The position numbers and the translations under genes were made by a program. Source: Labrys wisconsinensis (lineage in GTDB: Bacteria > Pseudomonadota > Alphaproteobacteria > Rhizobiales > Labraceae). Taken from it: 64,000 bases of DNA. A model generated the notes under the pieces. That model did no database searches. It saw only the letters and a program-made list of their open reading frames with translations, and was not told the origin of the DNA. This document shows positions 34,185 through 43,669 of the stretch, piece after piece. How positions within the stretch are numbered: position 1 is the stretch's first letter; each line of letters starts with the position of its first letter. Location of the stretch: contig NZ_JAUSVX010000004.1 of NCBI RefSeq assembly GCF_030814995.1, forward strand, positions 248,001 to 312,000, given 5' to 3'.

Positions 34185-35639
34185 ATGCCCATCCTGATCC
34201 GCGGCGGCATCGTCGTGAACCACGATCATTCCCGCCCCGCCGACGTGCTCGTCGACGGGGGCACCATCACGGCCGTGGGCCGGAAGCTCGATGCGCCGAA
34301 GGGCGCCGAGGTGATCGAGGCGGACGGCTGCTTCGTCCTGCCCGGCGGCATCGACCCGCACACCCATCTGGAAATGCCGTTCATGGGCACGACCTCGGCC
34401 GATGATTTCGAGAGCGGCACCAAGGCGGCGCTCTCCGGCGGCACCACCATGGTGGTCGACTTCTGCCTGCCGGGCTCGGGCCAGTCCCTGCTCGCCGCCT
34501 ACCAGGAATGGCGCCACAAGTCGGAGAAGGCGGCCTGCGACTACGGCTTTCACATGGCGGTCACCTGGTGGGACAAGCCGGTGTTCGACGAGATGGAGAC
34601 CGTGGTCAAGACCTACGGCATCAACACCTTCAAGCACTTCCTCGCCTACAAGGGCGCGCTGATGGTGAACGACGACGAGCTCTTCGCCTCGTTCGGCCGC
34701 TGCGCCGGCCTCGGCGCCCTGCCGCTGGTGCATGCGGAGAACGGCGACGTCGTCTTCCGCCTGCAGCAGCACTATATCGACATCGGCGTCACCGGGCCCG
34801 AGGGCCATTCCTATTCGCGCCCGCCCGAGGTCGAGGCCGAGGCCACCAACCGCGCCATCATGATCGCCGACATGGCCGGCAGCCAGCTCTACGTCGTCCA
34901 CACCTCCAGCCGCGAGGCGCACGAGGCGATCGCCCGCGCCCGGGCCGCCGGCAAGCGCGTCTATGGCGAGCCGCTGATCCAGCACCTCGTGCTCGACGAC
35001 CGCGAATATCAGAACAAGGACTGGGACTATGCCGCCGGCCGGGTGATGTCGCCGCCCTTCCGCGACAAGTCCAACCAGGACTCGCTCTGGGCCGGCCTCG
35101 CCGCCGGCTCGCTGCAGGTGGTGGCGACCGACCATTGCGCCTTCACCGTGGCGCAGAAGCGCATGGGCCTCGGCGACTTCCGCAAGATCCCCAACGGCAC
35201 CGGCGGCCTGGAAGACCGCATGCCGGTGCTCTGGGCCGCGGGCGTCAACACCGGGCGCCTCACCAAGGAGGAGTTCGTGGCGGTGACCTCCGCCAACATC
35301 GCCCGCATCCTCAACGTCTACCCGCGCAAGGGCGCGGTCGCGGTCGGCTCCGACGCGGACCTCGTGGTCTGGGATCCCGGCGCCACCAAGACCGTCACGG
35401 CCAGGAAGCAGCTCAGCCGCATCGAGTACAACGTGTTCGAGGGCCATGAATGCCGCGGCCTGCCGATCGTCACCCTCTCGGGCGGCCGCATCGCCTGGGC
35501 CGAGGGCCAGGTGCGGGCGGAGAAGGGCGACGGCCGATATGTCGCCCGCGATCCCTTCCCGGCCGCCGCCGTCGCCAACGCCACCTGGAAGGAGCTGACC
35601 CGTCCGCGCGCCGTCCAGCGCCTCGAGGTGACGCCGTAA
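34185..35639 (+). CDS. hydA: Dihydropyrimidinase (D-hydantoinase)
   Basis: This enzyme opens the ring of dihydrouracil or dihydrothymine to the N-carbamoyl beta-amino acid. The 484-residue cytosolic protein has the binuclear zinc site of the hydantoinase family: GGIDPHTHLEMPFMGTTSAD (His pair), the carbamylated lysine in TFKHFLAYKGALM, LVHAENGDVV, LYVVHTSSREA and VVATDHCAFTVAQK. The length is normal. ATG 34185 lies 22 bases after the VapC stop. It belongs to the pyrimidine locus but is separated from the importer by a toxin-antitoxin module and from the amidohydrolase by another. Confidence 0.94.
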   Translation: MPILIRGGIVVNHDHSRPADVLVDGGTITAVGRKLDAPKGAEVIEADGCFVLPGGIDPHTHLEMPFMGTTSADDFESGTKAALSGGTTMVVDFCLPGSGQSLLAAYQEWRHKSEKAACDYGFHMAVTWWDKPVFDEMETVVKTYGINTFKHFLAYKGALMVNDDELFASFGRCAGLGALPLVHAENGDVVFRLQQHYIDIGVTGPEGHSYSRPPEVEAEATNRAIMIADMAGSQLYVVHTSSREAHEAIARARAAGKRVYGEPLIQHLVLDDREYQNKDWDYAAGRVMSPPFRDKSNQDSLWAGLAAGSLQVVATDHCAFTVAQKRMGLGDFRKIPNGTGGLEDRMPVLWAAGVNTGRLTKEEFVAVTSANIARILNVYPRKGAVAVGSDADLVVWDPGATKTVTARKQLSRIEYNVFEGHECRGLPIVTLSGGRIAWAEGQVRAEKGDGRYVARDPFPAAAVANATWKELTRPRAVQRLEVTP

Positions 35640-35647
35640 GTATTGAT

Positions 35648-35665
35648 ACGCATAACGTTATGCGT
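35648..35665. promoter_or_regulatory. Perfect 18-bp operator palindrome of the HigBA module
   Basis: ACGCATAACGTTATGCGT is its own reverse complement and ends one base before the toxin start codon. An AT-rich perfect palindrome at this position is typical of autoregulated HigBA operons. Confidence 0.75.
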
Positions 35666-35666
35666 T

Positions 35667-35951
35667 ATGATTGCAAGCTTCTGCGACAAGGCGACGGAAC
35701 GGCTCTGGACGGACGGCAGGAGCCGCGATTTTCCGCCGGATGTGGTCAGGGCCGCGTTGCGGAAGCTGTACATGCTTCAGGCCGCGAACAGGGTCGACGA
35801 CTTGCGCAACCCGCCAGGCAATCGTCTGGAGGCGCTGAAGGGGAACCGGGCAGGGCAACACTCGATCCGCATCAACGATCAATGGCGGATCTGCTTTCTG
35901 TGGCGGGAAGAGGGCGCCCATGACGTCGAGATCGTCGACTATCACCGATAG
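35667..35951 (+). CDS. higB: HigB-type RelE/ParE-superfamily toxin
   Basis: The 94-residue protein reads MIASFCDKATERLWTDGRSR and SIRINDQWRICFLWREEGAH then DVEIVDYHR, the classical HigB pattern of a small mRNA interferase that cleaves translated messages on the ribosome. The toxin gene precedes the antitoxin, as in HigBA systems. ATG 35667 gives the family's standard N-terminus. The antitoxin gene overlaps it by 32 bases. Confidence 0.9.
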   Translation: MIASFCDKATERLWTDGRSRDFPPDVVRAALRKLYMLQAANRVDDLRNPPGNRLEALKGNRAGQHSIRINDQWRICFLWREEGAHDVEIVDYHR

Positions 35952-36282
35952 GCAGGCAGGGGCTTATAATCCCACGCCGGGAGAGATCCTCCTGGAGGAG
36001 TTCCTGATTCCACTGGGCTTGTCTCAGAGCGCCCTGGCGCGAGCTATCGGTGTGCCGCCGCGCCGGATCAACGAGATCGTCCTGGGCAAGCGCGCGGTCA
36101 CCGCCGATACGGACCTGCGCCTCGGGCGATATTTCAGCATGTCGGACGGGTTCTTCCTCAACCTCCAGACATTGCACGAACTCAGGGCGGCCAAGGCCGC
36201 CGTCGACCGCGAGCTTGCGAAGATCAGGCCGCACGAGACACGGGACGGGGTTCTCGTCCCGATCGACAAGCACGCCGCTTGA
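35920..36282 (+). CDS. higA: HigA-type antitoxin (XRE family)
   Basis: The 120-residue protein has the helix-turn-helix LGLSQSALARAIGVPPRRIN after YNPTPGEILLEEFLIPLG, the standard HigA layout, with a C-terminal helical tail. It binds HigB and, with it, the 18-bp palindrome upstream. The ATG at 35920 lies within the toxin gene. Confidence 0.9.
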   Translation: MTSRSSTITDRQAGAYNPTPGEILLEEFLIPLGLSQSALARAIGVPPRRINEIVLGKRAVTADTDLRLGRYFSMSDGFFLNLQTLHELRAAKAAVDRELAKIRPHETRDGVLVPIDKHAA

Positions 36283-36304
36283 ATCCCAACGAACTGGACC
36301 TGCC

Positions 36305-37546
36305 ATGCTCGCCAACCTCACCATCGATCCGCAACGCCTGTGGGACACGCTGATGGAGACCGCCAGGTTCGGCGGCACGCCCAAGGGCGGCATCAGGCGC
36401 CTCACCCTCTCCGACGATGACAAGCGCGTGCGCGACTGGTTCAAGGCCCGGTGCGAGGCGCTCGGCTGCACGGTGACGGTGGACGAGGTCGGCAACATGT
36501 TCGCCCGCCGTCCCGGCCGCAACAACGACCTTGCGCCGATCTGCATGGGCTCGCATCTCGACACCCAGCCGACCGGCGGCAAGTTCGACGGCGTGCTCGG
36601 CGTGCTCGGCGCCCTGGAGGCGATGCGCACCCTGCACGAGCAGGGCTACGAGACCAACGCGCCGATCGAGATCGTCAACTGGACCAACGAGGAGGGCTCG
36701 CGCTACGCCCCGGCCATGCTGGCCTCGGGCGTGTTCGCCGGCGTGTTCACCACCGACTATGCCTATGAGCGGGAGGACCGCGACGGCGTCCGCTTCCTCG
36801 CCGAGCTCGAGCGCATCGGCTATCGCGGCAGCGAGAAGGCGGGCGCCCGCAAGCTCGGCGCCATGTTCGAACTGCACATCGAGCAGGGCCCGATCCTGGA
36901 GGACGAGAAGACCATGGTCGGCGTCGTCACCGGCGTGCAGGGCATGCGCTGGTACGAGGTCACCGTCACCGGCCAGGACGCCCATACCGGCGCGACGCCG
37001 ATGTATCTGCGCAAGAATGCCCTGGTCGGCGCGGCGCGCGTGATCGAGGCGATCGACGCCATCGGCCAGAAGCACCAGCCGGGCGTCGCCACCGTCGGGC
37101 TGATCGAGAACCGGCCCAACAGCCGCAACGTCATCCCGGGCGAGGTGTTCTTCACCATCGACCTGCGCCATCCCGACGAGGCCGTGCTCGACGTGATGGA
37201 GCAGGAGTTCCGCGCCGCCCTCGCAGCCAACCTGCCGGCGCTGGGGCTCGCCCATGAGGAGAAGCGCATCTGGAACTCGCCGGCGGTGAAGTTCGCGCCG
37301 GAGCTGATCGACTGCGTGCGCCACGGCGCCGGCAAGGCGGGCTTTCCCATGCGCGACATCGTCTCCGGCGCCGGCCACGACGCCGCCTATATCGCCCGCG
37401 TCGCGCCCACCACCATGGTCTTCGTGCCCTGCGCCGGCGGCCTCAGCCACAACGAGGCGGAATCGACCAGCTTCGAGGAATGCGCCGCTGGGGCGCAGGT
37501 GCTGCTCAACGCGGTCGTGGAGTATGACAGGCGGCTGGCGGGGTAG
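36305..37546 (+). CDS. N-carbamoyl-beta-alanine amidohydrolase (M20 family)
   Basis: This enzyme removes the carbamoyl group of N-carbamoyl-beta-alanine, giving beta-alanine, ammonia and CO2. The 413-residue protein has the M20 metal site: ICMGSHLDTQPTGGKFDGVL, the Glu pair in IVNWTNEEGSRYAP, and MFELHIEQGPILED. Late segments SGAGHDAAYIARV and CAGGLSHNEAESTS fit the beta-ureidopropionase/allantoate amidohydrolase group. The context favours the pyrimidine substrate. ATG 36305 follows higA by 22 bases and has only a weak Shine-Dalgarno sequence. Confidence 0.9.
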   Translation: MLANLTIDPQRLWDTLMETARFGGTPKGGIRRLTLSDDDKRVRDWFKARCEALGCTVTVDEVGNMFARRPGRNNDLAPICMGSHLDTQPTGGKFDGVLGVLGALEAMRTLHEQGYETNAPIEIVNWTNEEGSRYAPAMLASGVFAGVFTTDYAYEREDRDGVRFLAELERIGYRGSEKAGARKLGAMFELHIEQGPILEDEKTMVGVVTGVQGMRWYEVTVTGQDAHTGATPMYLRKNALVGAARVIEAIDAIGQKHQPGVATVGLIENRPNSRNVIPGEVFFTIDLRHPDEAVLDVMEQEFRAALAANLPALGLAHEEKRIWNSPAVKFAPELIDCVRHGAGKAGFPMRDIVSGAGHDAAYIARVAPTTMVFVPCAGGLSHNEAESTSFEECAAGAQVLLNAVVEYDRRLAG

Positions 37547-37601
37547 GGGCGGGCAAAGACGGCCCGGCCCCCGGACGGCAACAATCTCGCAAGAACCTCG
37601 A

Positions 37602-37718
37602 CGTCATGGCCGGGCTTGACCCGGCCACCCACGCGAACGCGATGCCGGCCCGACTTGACAGGTTCCCTTTGTGCCACCTGTGTTCGCGTGGATGGGCGGA
37701 TCGAGTCCGCCCATGACG
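37602..37718. repeat. Dispersed intergenic palindrome, long compound copy
   Basis: It begins CGTCATGGCCGGG and ends TCCGCCCATGACG, with a pairing CCACGCGAACG / TGTTCGCGTGG arm set inside, as in the copy at 15011-15099. An extra insert of about 30 bases sits in the loop. It lies between two genes that converge here (amidohydrolase on plus, M20 peptidase on minus) and could act as a terminator. Confidence 0.75.
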
Positions 37719-37770
37719 GTGGCGCGCTGCAACACGCGCCGCACCTCCGTCGTGGCGCGCCGGCTGCGCC

Positions 37771-38934
37771 CTACGCCGCCAGCCGTGCCTCCACCAGCTT
37801 CGCCCAGTAGCTCACCCCCGCCGGGATGATGGCGTCGTTGAAGTCGTAGGCCGGGTTGTGCAGGCCGGCGCTATCGCCGTTGCCGATGAAGATGAAGGCG
37901 CCGGGGCGGGCTTCGAGCATGAAGGAGAAGTCCTCCGCCCCCATGATCGGCGGCGCCTCGACGTCGACATGGGCCGGCCCGGCGACGGCGCGGGCGACCT
38001 CCGCCGCCGCGGCGGTCTCGGCGGCGTGGTTGACCACCACGGGATAGTGCCTGACGTAGCGCACCGTCGCCGTCGCCCCGAACGCGGCGGCGGTGCCCTC
38101 GGCGATCGCGGTCAGCCGGCTCTCGATGGTGTCGCGCACGCCTGCTTCGAGGGCGCGGCACGTGCCCTTCATGCGGCAGGTCGTGCCGATGATGTTGTAG
38201 GCCGTGCCGGTCTCGATGGCGGTGACCGAGACCACGGCGCTCTTCAGGGGATCGACGTTGCGCGAGGCGATGGTCTGCAGCGCCGTGACGATCTGCGCCG
38301 CGACCACCACGGGGTCGACGCCCTCGTGCGGCTTGGCGGCATGGCTGCCGCGGCCGGTGATCTCGATGTCGAACGTGTCGCTGGACGCCATGAACGGCCC
38401 GGGCCGGATGGCGAAATGGCCCGGCGTCAGGCCCGGCATGTTGTGCATGCCGTAGACCTCGTCGACGGCGAAGCGCTCCATCAGCCCGTCCTGGACCATG
38501 GCGCGGCCGCCGCCGCCGCCTTCCTCGGCGGGCTGGAAGATCACCACGACGTCGCCGTCGAAATTGCGCGTCTCGCTGAGGTGCTTGGCGGCGCCGAGCA
38601 GCATGGCGGTGTGCCCGTCATGGCCGCAGGCGTGCATCTTGCCCGGTACGGTCGAGGCATAGGCGGCGCCGGTGGCCTCGGTGATCGGCAGCGCGTCCAT
38701 GTCCGCGCGCAGGCCTATGCGCCGACGTCCCGGCCGGCCGCGGATCACGCCGACCACGCCGCTGCGCCCGATGCCCTCCGCCACCTCGTCGCAGCCGAAG
38801 CTGCGCAGCAGGCCGGCCACCATGGCGGCGGTGCGCTCCACGTCGTAATCGGTCTCGGGGTGGCGGTGGATGTCGCGTCGCCAGCCGGTGATCTCGTCGG
38901 CCATGGCGGCGATGCTGTTGGAAATGGTCATCAT
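37771..38934 (-). CDS. M20-family amidohydrolase (hippurate hydrolase-like)
   Basis: The 387-residue protein resembles amino-acylase/hippurate hydrolases: RRDIHRHPETDYDVERTAAM, ADMDALPITE, MHACGHDGHTAMLLGAAKHL, FQPAEEGGGGGRAMVQDGLM, then the dimerisation domain. It hydrolyses an N-acyl amino acid, identity unknown. ATG 38934 has AGGAC upstream. It converges with the pyrimidine amidohydrolase, and a palindromic repeat lies between them. Confidence 0.88.
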   Translation of the reverse strand: MMTISNSIAAMADEITGWRRDIHRHPETDYDVERTAAMVAGLLRSFGCDEVAEGIGRSGVVGVIRGRPGRRRIGLRADMDALPITEATGAAYASTVPGKMHACGHDGHTAMLLGAAKHLSETRNFDGDVVVIFQPAEEGGGGGRAMVQDGLMERFAVDEVYGMHNMPGLTPGHFAIRPGPFMASSDTFDIEITGRGSHAAKPHEGVDPVVVAAQIVTALQTIASRNVDPLKSAVVSVTAIETGTAYNIIGTTCRMKGTCRALEAGVRDTIESRLTAIAEGTAAAFGATATVRYVRHYPVVVNHAAETAAAAEVARAVAGPAHVDVEAPPIMGAEDFSFMLEARPGAFIFIGNGDSAGLHNPAYDFNDAIIPAGVSYWAKLVEARLAA

Positions 38935-39063
38935 CGGAACGTCCTGTCGGTCCGCTCCAGATGAGACGAGCCGGCGGCAATGGTCAACCCGAGCCGCGCG
39001 CATGAGGGGGCGACAAGCGCGCGGCAATTTGGCATGAGTCTAGGGAAACCGAGAGGACGAGCC

Positions 39064-40701
39064 ATGTTGCATCCTGAAGCGGCCAAGATCTGGACGGCGT
39101 TGCGCGACCATCGGCAGACGCTGGAGGGCGTGACCACGCGGGACCTGTTCAGCAGGGATGCCCAGCGTTTCGCCGAGTTCTCCTTCGGCTTCGAGGACGT
39201 GCTGGTCGACTTTTCCAAGAATCGCGTCAGCCGCGACACCCTCGCGCTGCTCCTGTCGCTTGCCCGGGCCTCGTGCGTCGAGATCCGCCGCGACGAGATG
39301 CTGCGGGGCGACCCGATCAACACCACCGAGAACCGCTCGGTGCTGCACACCGCCCTGCGCGCGCCGGCGGATGCCGATATCCGCGTCGAGGGCCGCAATA
39401 TCGTGCCCGACGTGCACGAGGAGCTGGCGCGCTGCTACGCCTTCGCCGACGCCGTGCGCTCCGGCGCCATCCGCGGCGCCACGGGCGACCGCATCACCGA
39501 CGTCGTCAATATCGGCATCGGCGGCTCCGACCTCGGGCCGGCCATGGGCGCGCGCGCCCTTTCGCCCTATGCCGACGGGCCGCGGCCGCATTTCGTCTCG
39601 AACGTCGACGGCGCCGACATGGCCGACGTGCTGGCCAGGCTCGATCCGGCCCGCACCCTGTTCCTGGTCTCGTCGAAGACCTTCACCACCATCGAGACCA
39701 TGACCAATGCCGGCTCGGCGCGGCGCTGGATCGCCAAGGCGCTGGGCGAGACGGCGGTCGGCAGCCATTTCGCCGCCATCTCCACCAACATCGTCGCGGT
39801 GGAGGCCTTCGGCATCTCCAAGGATCGGATGTTCCGCTTCTGGGACTGGGTCGGCGGGCGCTATTCCATGTGGTCGGCCATCGGCCTCGGCCTGATGATC
39901 GCCATCGGCCCCGAGCGCTTCGCCGAGTTCCTGGCCGGCGGCCACGAGGTCGACGTGCATTTCGCCACGACCCCGCTGGAGAGGAACATCCCGGTGCTGA
40001 TGGGCCTGGTTGGCATCTGGCACCGCAACATCATGGGCTATGCCGCCCATGCCGTGCTGCCCTACGACCAGCGCCTCGGGCGCTTCCCCGCCTATCTCCA
40101 GCAGCTCGACATGGAATCCAACGGCAAGCACGTGCATCTCGACGGCACGCCGGTGGAAGGCTCCACCGGCCCGCTGGTCTGGGGCGAGCCCGGCACCAAC
40201 GGCCAGCACGCCTTCTACCAGCTGATCCACCAGGGCACGGACGTGATCCCGGCCGATTTCCTCATCGCCGCCGAGCCGCACGAGCAGGGCATGGGCGACC
40301 ACCATGCCATCCTGGTCGCCAATTGCCTGGCCCAGACCGAGGCGCTGATGCATGGGCGCACGCAGGAGGAGGCCAAGGCCGTGCTCACGGCGCAGGGCCT
40401 GCCGCCGGTCAAGATCGAGCTGCTCGCTCCCCACAAGCAGTTCGCCGGCAGCCGTCCGACCACGACCATCGCCTATCGCAAGCTCGACCCGCGCATGCTC
40501 GGCCGCCTCGTCGCGCTCTACGAGCACAAGGTGTTCGTCCAGGGCGTGATCTGGGGCATCAACTCCTTCGACCAATGGGGCGTCGAGCTCGGCAAGGAGC
40601 TCGCCTCGCGCCTGCTGCCTGTCGTGAAGGGCGCCAGCGCCGAGGCGCTCGACGCCTCGACCCGCGGGCTGGTCGCCCATCTCAGGGGGCTGGCGCGCTA
40701 G
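39064..40701 (+). CDS. pgi: Glucose-6-phosphate isomerase
   Basis: The 545-residue glycolytic enzyme shows the family motifs [59 protein letters not shown] and [17 protein letters not shown], plus [17 protein letters not shown] near the end. ATG 39064 has GAGAGGACGA upstream. Its 3' end overlaps the convergent LysR gene by 20 bases. Confidence 0.97.
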   Translation: MLHPEAAKIWTALRDHRQTLEGVTTRDLFSRDAQRFAEFSFGFEDVLVDFSKNRVSRDTLALLLSLARASCVEIRRDEMLRGDPINTTENRSVLHTALRAPADADIRVEGRNIVPDVHEELARCYAFADAVRSGAIRGATGDRITDVVNIGIGGSDLGPAMGARALSPYADGPRPHFVSNVDGADMADVLARLDPARTLFLVSSKTFTTIETMTNAGSARRWIAKALGETAVGSHFAAISTNIVAVEAFGISKDRMFRFWDWVGGRYSMWSAIGLGLMIAIGPERFAEFLAGGHEVDVHFATTPLERNIPVLMGLVGIWHRNIMGYAAHAVLPYDQRLGRFPAYLQQLDMESNGKHVHLDGTPVEGSTGPLVWGEPGTNGQHAFYQLIHQGTDVIPADFLIAAEPHEQGMGDHHAILVANCLAQTEALMHGRTQEEAKAVLTAQGLPPVKIELLAPHKQFAGSRPTTTIAYRKLDPRMLGRLVALYEHKVFVQGVIWGINSFDQWGVELGKELASRLLPVVKGASAEALDASTRGLVAHLRGLAR

Positions 40702-41608
40702 GCCAGGCGACCCTGGCGAAGCGCGTCATCGCATCGATGAAGGCCCGCAGCTTCGGCTGCTCCTGGTTCTTCGCCGGGAAGTAGAGGAACAGGCCCGCCT
40801 TGGTCGGCAGATGCGGCGCGAGCACCTCCTCGAGCTCGCCCGAGGCCAACTCGCACGCCGCCACCAGGTCGGCGGTGTAGGCCAGGCCGACGCCGGTCCG
40901 CGCCAGCCTGATCACGGTGAGGTGGTCGTTGACGATGATGCCGCCGGGCGGGTCGAGCGAATAGTCCCGGCCCTGACGCTGGAACTGCCAGCGATAGATG
41001 CTCCGTGCCGTGGGGTAGCGGTAGCGGATGCAGTCATGGCCGGTCAGGTCCTGCGGCACCTGCGGCCGGCCGCGGGCGGCGAAGTAGGACGGTGCCCCGA
41101 CCACCACCCAGCGGAAGGCCGGCGTCAGCCGCACCGCCACCATGTCGCGCTCGATGAACTCGCCGATGCGGATGCCGGCGTCGAAGCGCTCGCCCGCGAC
41201 GTCGACCAGGGCGTCGTTGACGTCGAGCTCCACCACGATGTCGGGATAGGCGCGGCGAAAGTCGGCCAGCGCCGGCACGACAGCGAGGTCGAGCGCGATG
41301 CGCGGCACCGACAGGCGCAGATGTCCGGCCGGGCGCCGGCGCTGCGCGGCGAGGATGTCGAGGGCTTCGTCGATCTCGCCCGTCGCCGGCCGCAGCCGCT
41401 CGATCAGCGCCGCGCCGGCGTCGGTCAGCGTGACGGTGCGGGTCGTGCGCTGGAACAGCGGCTGCCCGAGGCGCAGCTCCAGGGCGCGGACCGCCTGGCT
41501 GACCGCCGCCGGCGTCACCTGCAGCTCGGCCGCCGCCGCCCGGAAGCTGGCATGGCCGGCGACGGCGAGAAATTCCGACAGGCCGGTGAACCGGTCGATG
41601 CGCGCCAT
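40682..41608 (-). CDS. LysR-family transcriptional regulator
   Basis: The 308-residue protein has the N-terminal winged helix-turn-helix ([20 protein letters not shown] then [20 protein letters not shown]) and a two-lobed effector domain of about 200 residues. It is divergent from an oxidoreductase gene 169 bases away and probably regulates it. The ATG at 41608 has GGAGG upstream. The effector is unknown. Confidence 0.9.
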   Translation of the reverse strand: MARIDRFTGLSEFLAVAGHASFRAAAAELQVTPAAVSQAVRALELRLGQPLFQRTTRTVTLTDAGAALIERLRPATGEIDEALDILAAQRRRPAGHLRLSVPRIALDLAVVPALADFRRAYPDIVVELDVNDALVDVAGERFDAGIRIGEFIERDMVAVRLTPAFRWVVVGAPSYFAARGRPQVPQDLTGHDCIRYRYPTARSIYRWQFQRQGRDYSLDPPGGIIVNDHLTVIRLARTGVGLAYTADLVAACELASGELEEVLAPHLPTKAGLFLYFPAKNQEQPKLRAFIDAMTRFARVAWPSAPAP

Positions 41609-41777
41609 GGGCGCCTCCGGATATTGGATAGATGATCTAATCTGTTCATTCCGATTATGCCGGCTTTTCCAACTTCCGCCAGCCTCTATCCTGTCTCCCG
41701 TGCACGACGAGGCGCGGCCGACCCGATCGGGGCGGCGCTGCGAGCGCCGATGCTCCTGGACCATCACGGAGACGACC

Positions 41778-42794
41778 ATGCGGGCCTATCGTCTTGCGGC
41801 CGACGAGCACGGCCATGCGTTCGCGCTGCGGGAAGAAGCGGATCCGGCGCCCGGACCGACCGAGATCCTCGTGCGCATCCGGGCGGCCTCGCTGAACCGC
41901 CGCGACCTGATGATCCTCGCCGGCACCTATCCGCTGCCGGCGAGGCCCGGCATCGTTCCGCTCAGCGACGGCGCCGGCGAGGTGGTGGCCGTCGGTGGGG
42001 CGGTGACGCGTTTTCGCATCGGCGACCGCGTCACCGGCGCCTATTTCCCGCGCTGGCGCGATGGCCGCCTGACGCCCGACCGCGCCGACCAGCTCGGCTG
42101 CACCCTCGACGGCATGCTGGCCGACCATGCCATGCTCGACGAGCAATGGGCGGTCGGGGTGCCCGACCATCTGACATGGGAGGAGGCGGCCTGCCTGACC
42201 TGCGCCGGCGTGACGGCCTGGAATGCGGTCACGGGCGGCGAGCCTCCGGTCGCCGGTCAGACCGTGCTGACGCTCGGCACCGGCGGCGTCGCGCTGTTCG
42301 CGATCCAGTTCGCCCGCCTGCTCGGCTGCCGCGTCATCGCGGTGACGTCGCGGGCCGCCAAGGCCGGGCAGTTGCGGGCCCTCGGCGCGGAGCACGTGAT
42401 CGACCGGACGGATATCCCGGCCTGGGGCGCCGCGGTGCGGGATCTCACCGGCGGCGAGGGCGTCGACCGGGTGGTCGAGACCGTCGGGCCGGCGACGCTG
42501 GAGCAGTCGCTGATCGCCTCGGCACGCTACGGGCAGATCATGCTGCTGATCACCAGGGGCGACGGCCGGCCCAGGATCGAGATTGCCGGCGATGCCTGGG
42601 CGCGCTCGCTCGCCGCCATCCGCCGGCTGTTCGTCGGCAATCGTGCCGATCTGGAGGCGATGAACCGGGCCGTGGCGGCGCATCGCTTGCGGCCGGTGAT
42701 TGACCGGGTGTTCGCCTTCGAGGAGGCCCATGCCGCCTATGCCCACGCCCAGCGCGGCGACCTCTTCGGCAAGGTCGTGATCCGCGGCGGCTGA
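41778..42794 (+). CDS. Zinc-free alcohol dehydrogenase/quinone oxidoreductase-like protein (MDR superfamily)
   Basis: The 338-residue protein has a GroES-like N-terminus (ILVRIRAASLNRRDLMILAG) and a Rossmann domain with VLTLGTGGVALFAIQFARLL, binding NADP(H). Catalytic zinc ligands are not evident, so it is nearer the quinone oxidoreductase branch. It is the first gene of a small operon with OsmC and SnoaL-like genes, under a divergent LysR regulator, which suggests a response to electrophiles or quinones. Confidence 0.85.
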   Translation: MRAYRLAADEHGHAFALREEADPAPGPTEILVRIRAASLNRRDLMILAGTYPLPARPGIVPLSDGAGEVVAVGGAVTRFRIGDRVTGAYFPRWRDGRLTPDRADQLGCTLDGMLADHAMLDEQWAVGVPDHLTWEEAACLTCAGVTAWNAVTGGEPPVAGQTVLTLGTGGVALFAIQFARLLGCRVIAVTSRAAKAGQLRALGAEHVIDRTDIPAWGAAVRDLTGGEGVDRVVETVGPATLEQSLIASARYGQIMLLITRGDGRPRIEIAGDAWARSLAAIRRLFVGNRADLEAMNRAVAAHRLRPVIDRVFAFEEAHAAYAHAQRGDLFGKVVIRGG

Positions 42795-42832
42795 GACGGG
42801 CCGCGGCGCGCAATCTCGTAAAGGAGAGGACG

Positions 42833-43291
42833 ATGACCATTCGACACGGTGAAGCCCGATGGCAGGGGTCCCTGAAGCAGGGATCGGGGCGGCTGCGGCT
42901 CGGCAGCGGCGTCTTCGAAGGCGCCTATTCCTTCCCCTCGCGCTTCGAGACGGGCGCGGGCACCAATCCGGAGGAGCTGATCGCCGCGGCTCACGCCGCC
43001 TGCTTCTCGATGGCGCTCGCCGCGATCCTCGAGCGCGCCGGCCTGGCGCCGACGCGGATCCGCACCGGTGCCCGCGTGCATCTCGGGCTGGGCGAGGCCG
43101 GGCCGGCGATCACGCGCATCGAGATCGACACCGCCGGCGAGGTGCCGGGCCTCGATGACGCGGGCTTCGAGGCCCATGCCCGGACGGCCAAGGCAACCTG
43201 CCTGGTGTCGCGCGCCCTGAGCGTCATTCCGATCACCCTGACGGCTCGTCTGGACGCCGTCGATGCCATCCCGACCGTGGAGGGACCATGA
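42833..43291 (+). CDS. OsmC/Ohr-family peroxidase
   Basis: The 152-residue protein has the two cysteines of thiol-dependent OsmC peroxidases, one in AAHAACFSMALAAILERAGL and one in KATCLVSRALSVIPITL. OsmC proteins reduce organic hydroperoxides. It ends four bases inside the following SnoaL-like gene (ATGA overlap). Confidence 0.9.
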   Translation: MTIRHGEARWQGSLKQGSGRLRLGSGVFEGAYSFPSRFETGAGTNPEELIAAAHAACFSMALAAILERAGLAPTRIRTGARVHLGLGEAGPAITRIEIDTAGEVPGLDDAGFEAHARTAKATCLVSRALSVIPITLTARLDAVDAIPTVEGP

Positions 43292-43665
43292 CCGAGCTCA
43301 TCGATCCGATCTCGCGGGAGACCGAGGAGATCATGCGGCGCTTCAACGACGCCTTCCTGCAGCATGATCCCGCCGCGCTGGCCGGGCTGGTGGCGGAGGA
43401 CTGCGTCATCGAGAACACCACGCCCGCGCCGGACGGCGCCCGTCAGGTCGGACGCGCGGCCTGCCTCGCCGTCTGGCAGGGGCTGGCGGCGCGGACCGAT
43501 GCCAGCTTCACGCTGGAGGAGGTGTTCGTGGCGGGCGAGCGCGCCACCATCCGCTGGCGCTATCGCTGGGGCGAGGAGGCCGGCCAGTCCGTGCGCGGCG
43601 TCAACCTGATGCGCACGCGCGACGGGCTGATCGTCGAGGCGATGGGCTATGTGAAGGGCGCGTGA
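43288..43665 (+). CDS. SnoaL-like/NTF2-fold protein
   Basis: The 125-residue protein has the cone-shaped SnoaL fold pattern: RFNDAFLQHDPAALAGLVAE, CVIENTTPAPDGARQVGRAA and a C-terminal VRGVNLMRTRDGLIVEAMGY. Members include isomerases and small binding proteins; no catalytic residues can be assigned. It is translationally coupled to osmC. Confidence 0.82.
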   Translation: MTELIDPISRETEEIMRRFNDAFLQHDPAALAGLVAEDCVIENTTPAPDGARQVGRAACLAVWQGLAARTDASFTLEEVFVAGERATIRWRYRWGEEAGQSVRGVNLMRTRDGLIVEAMGYVKGA

Positions 43666-43669
43666 GGCT

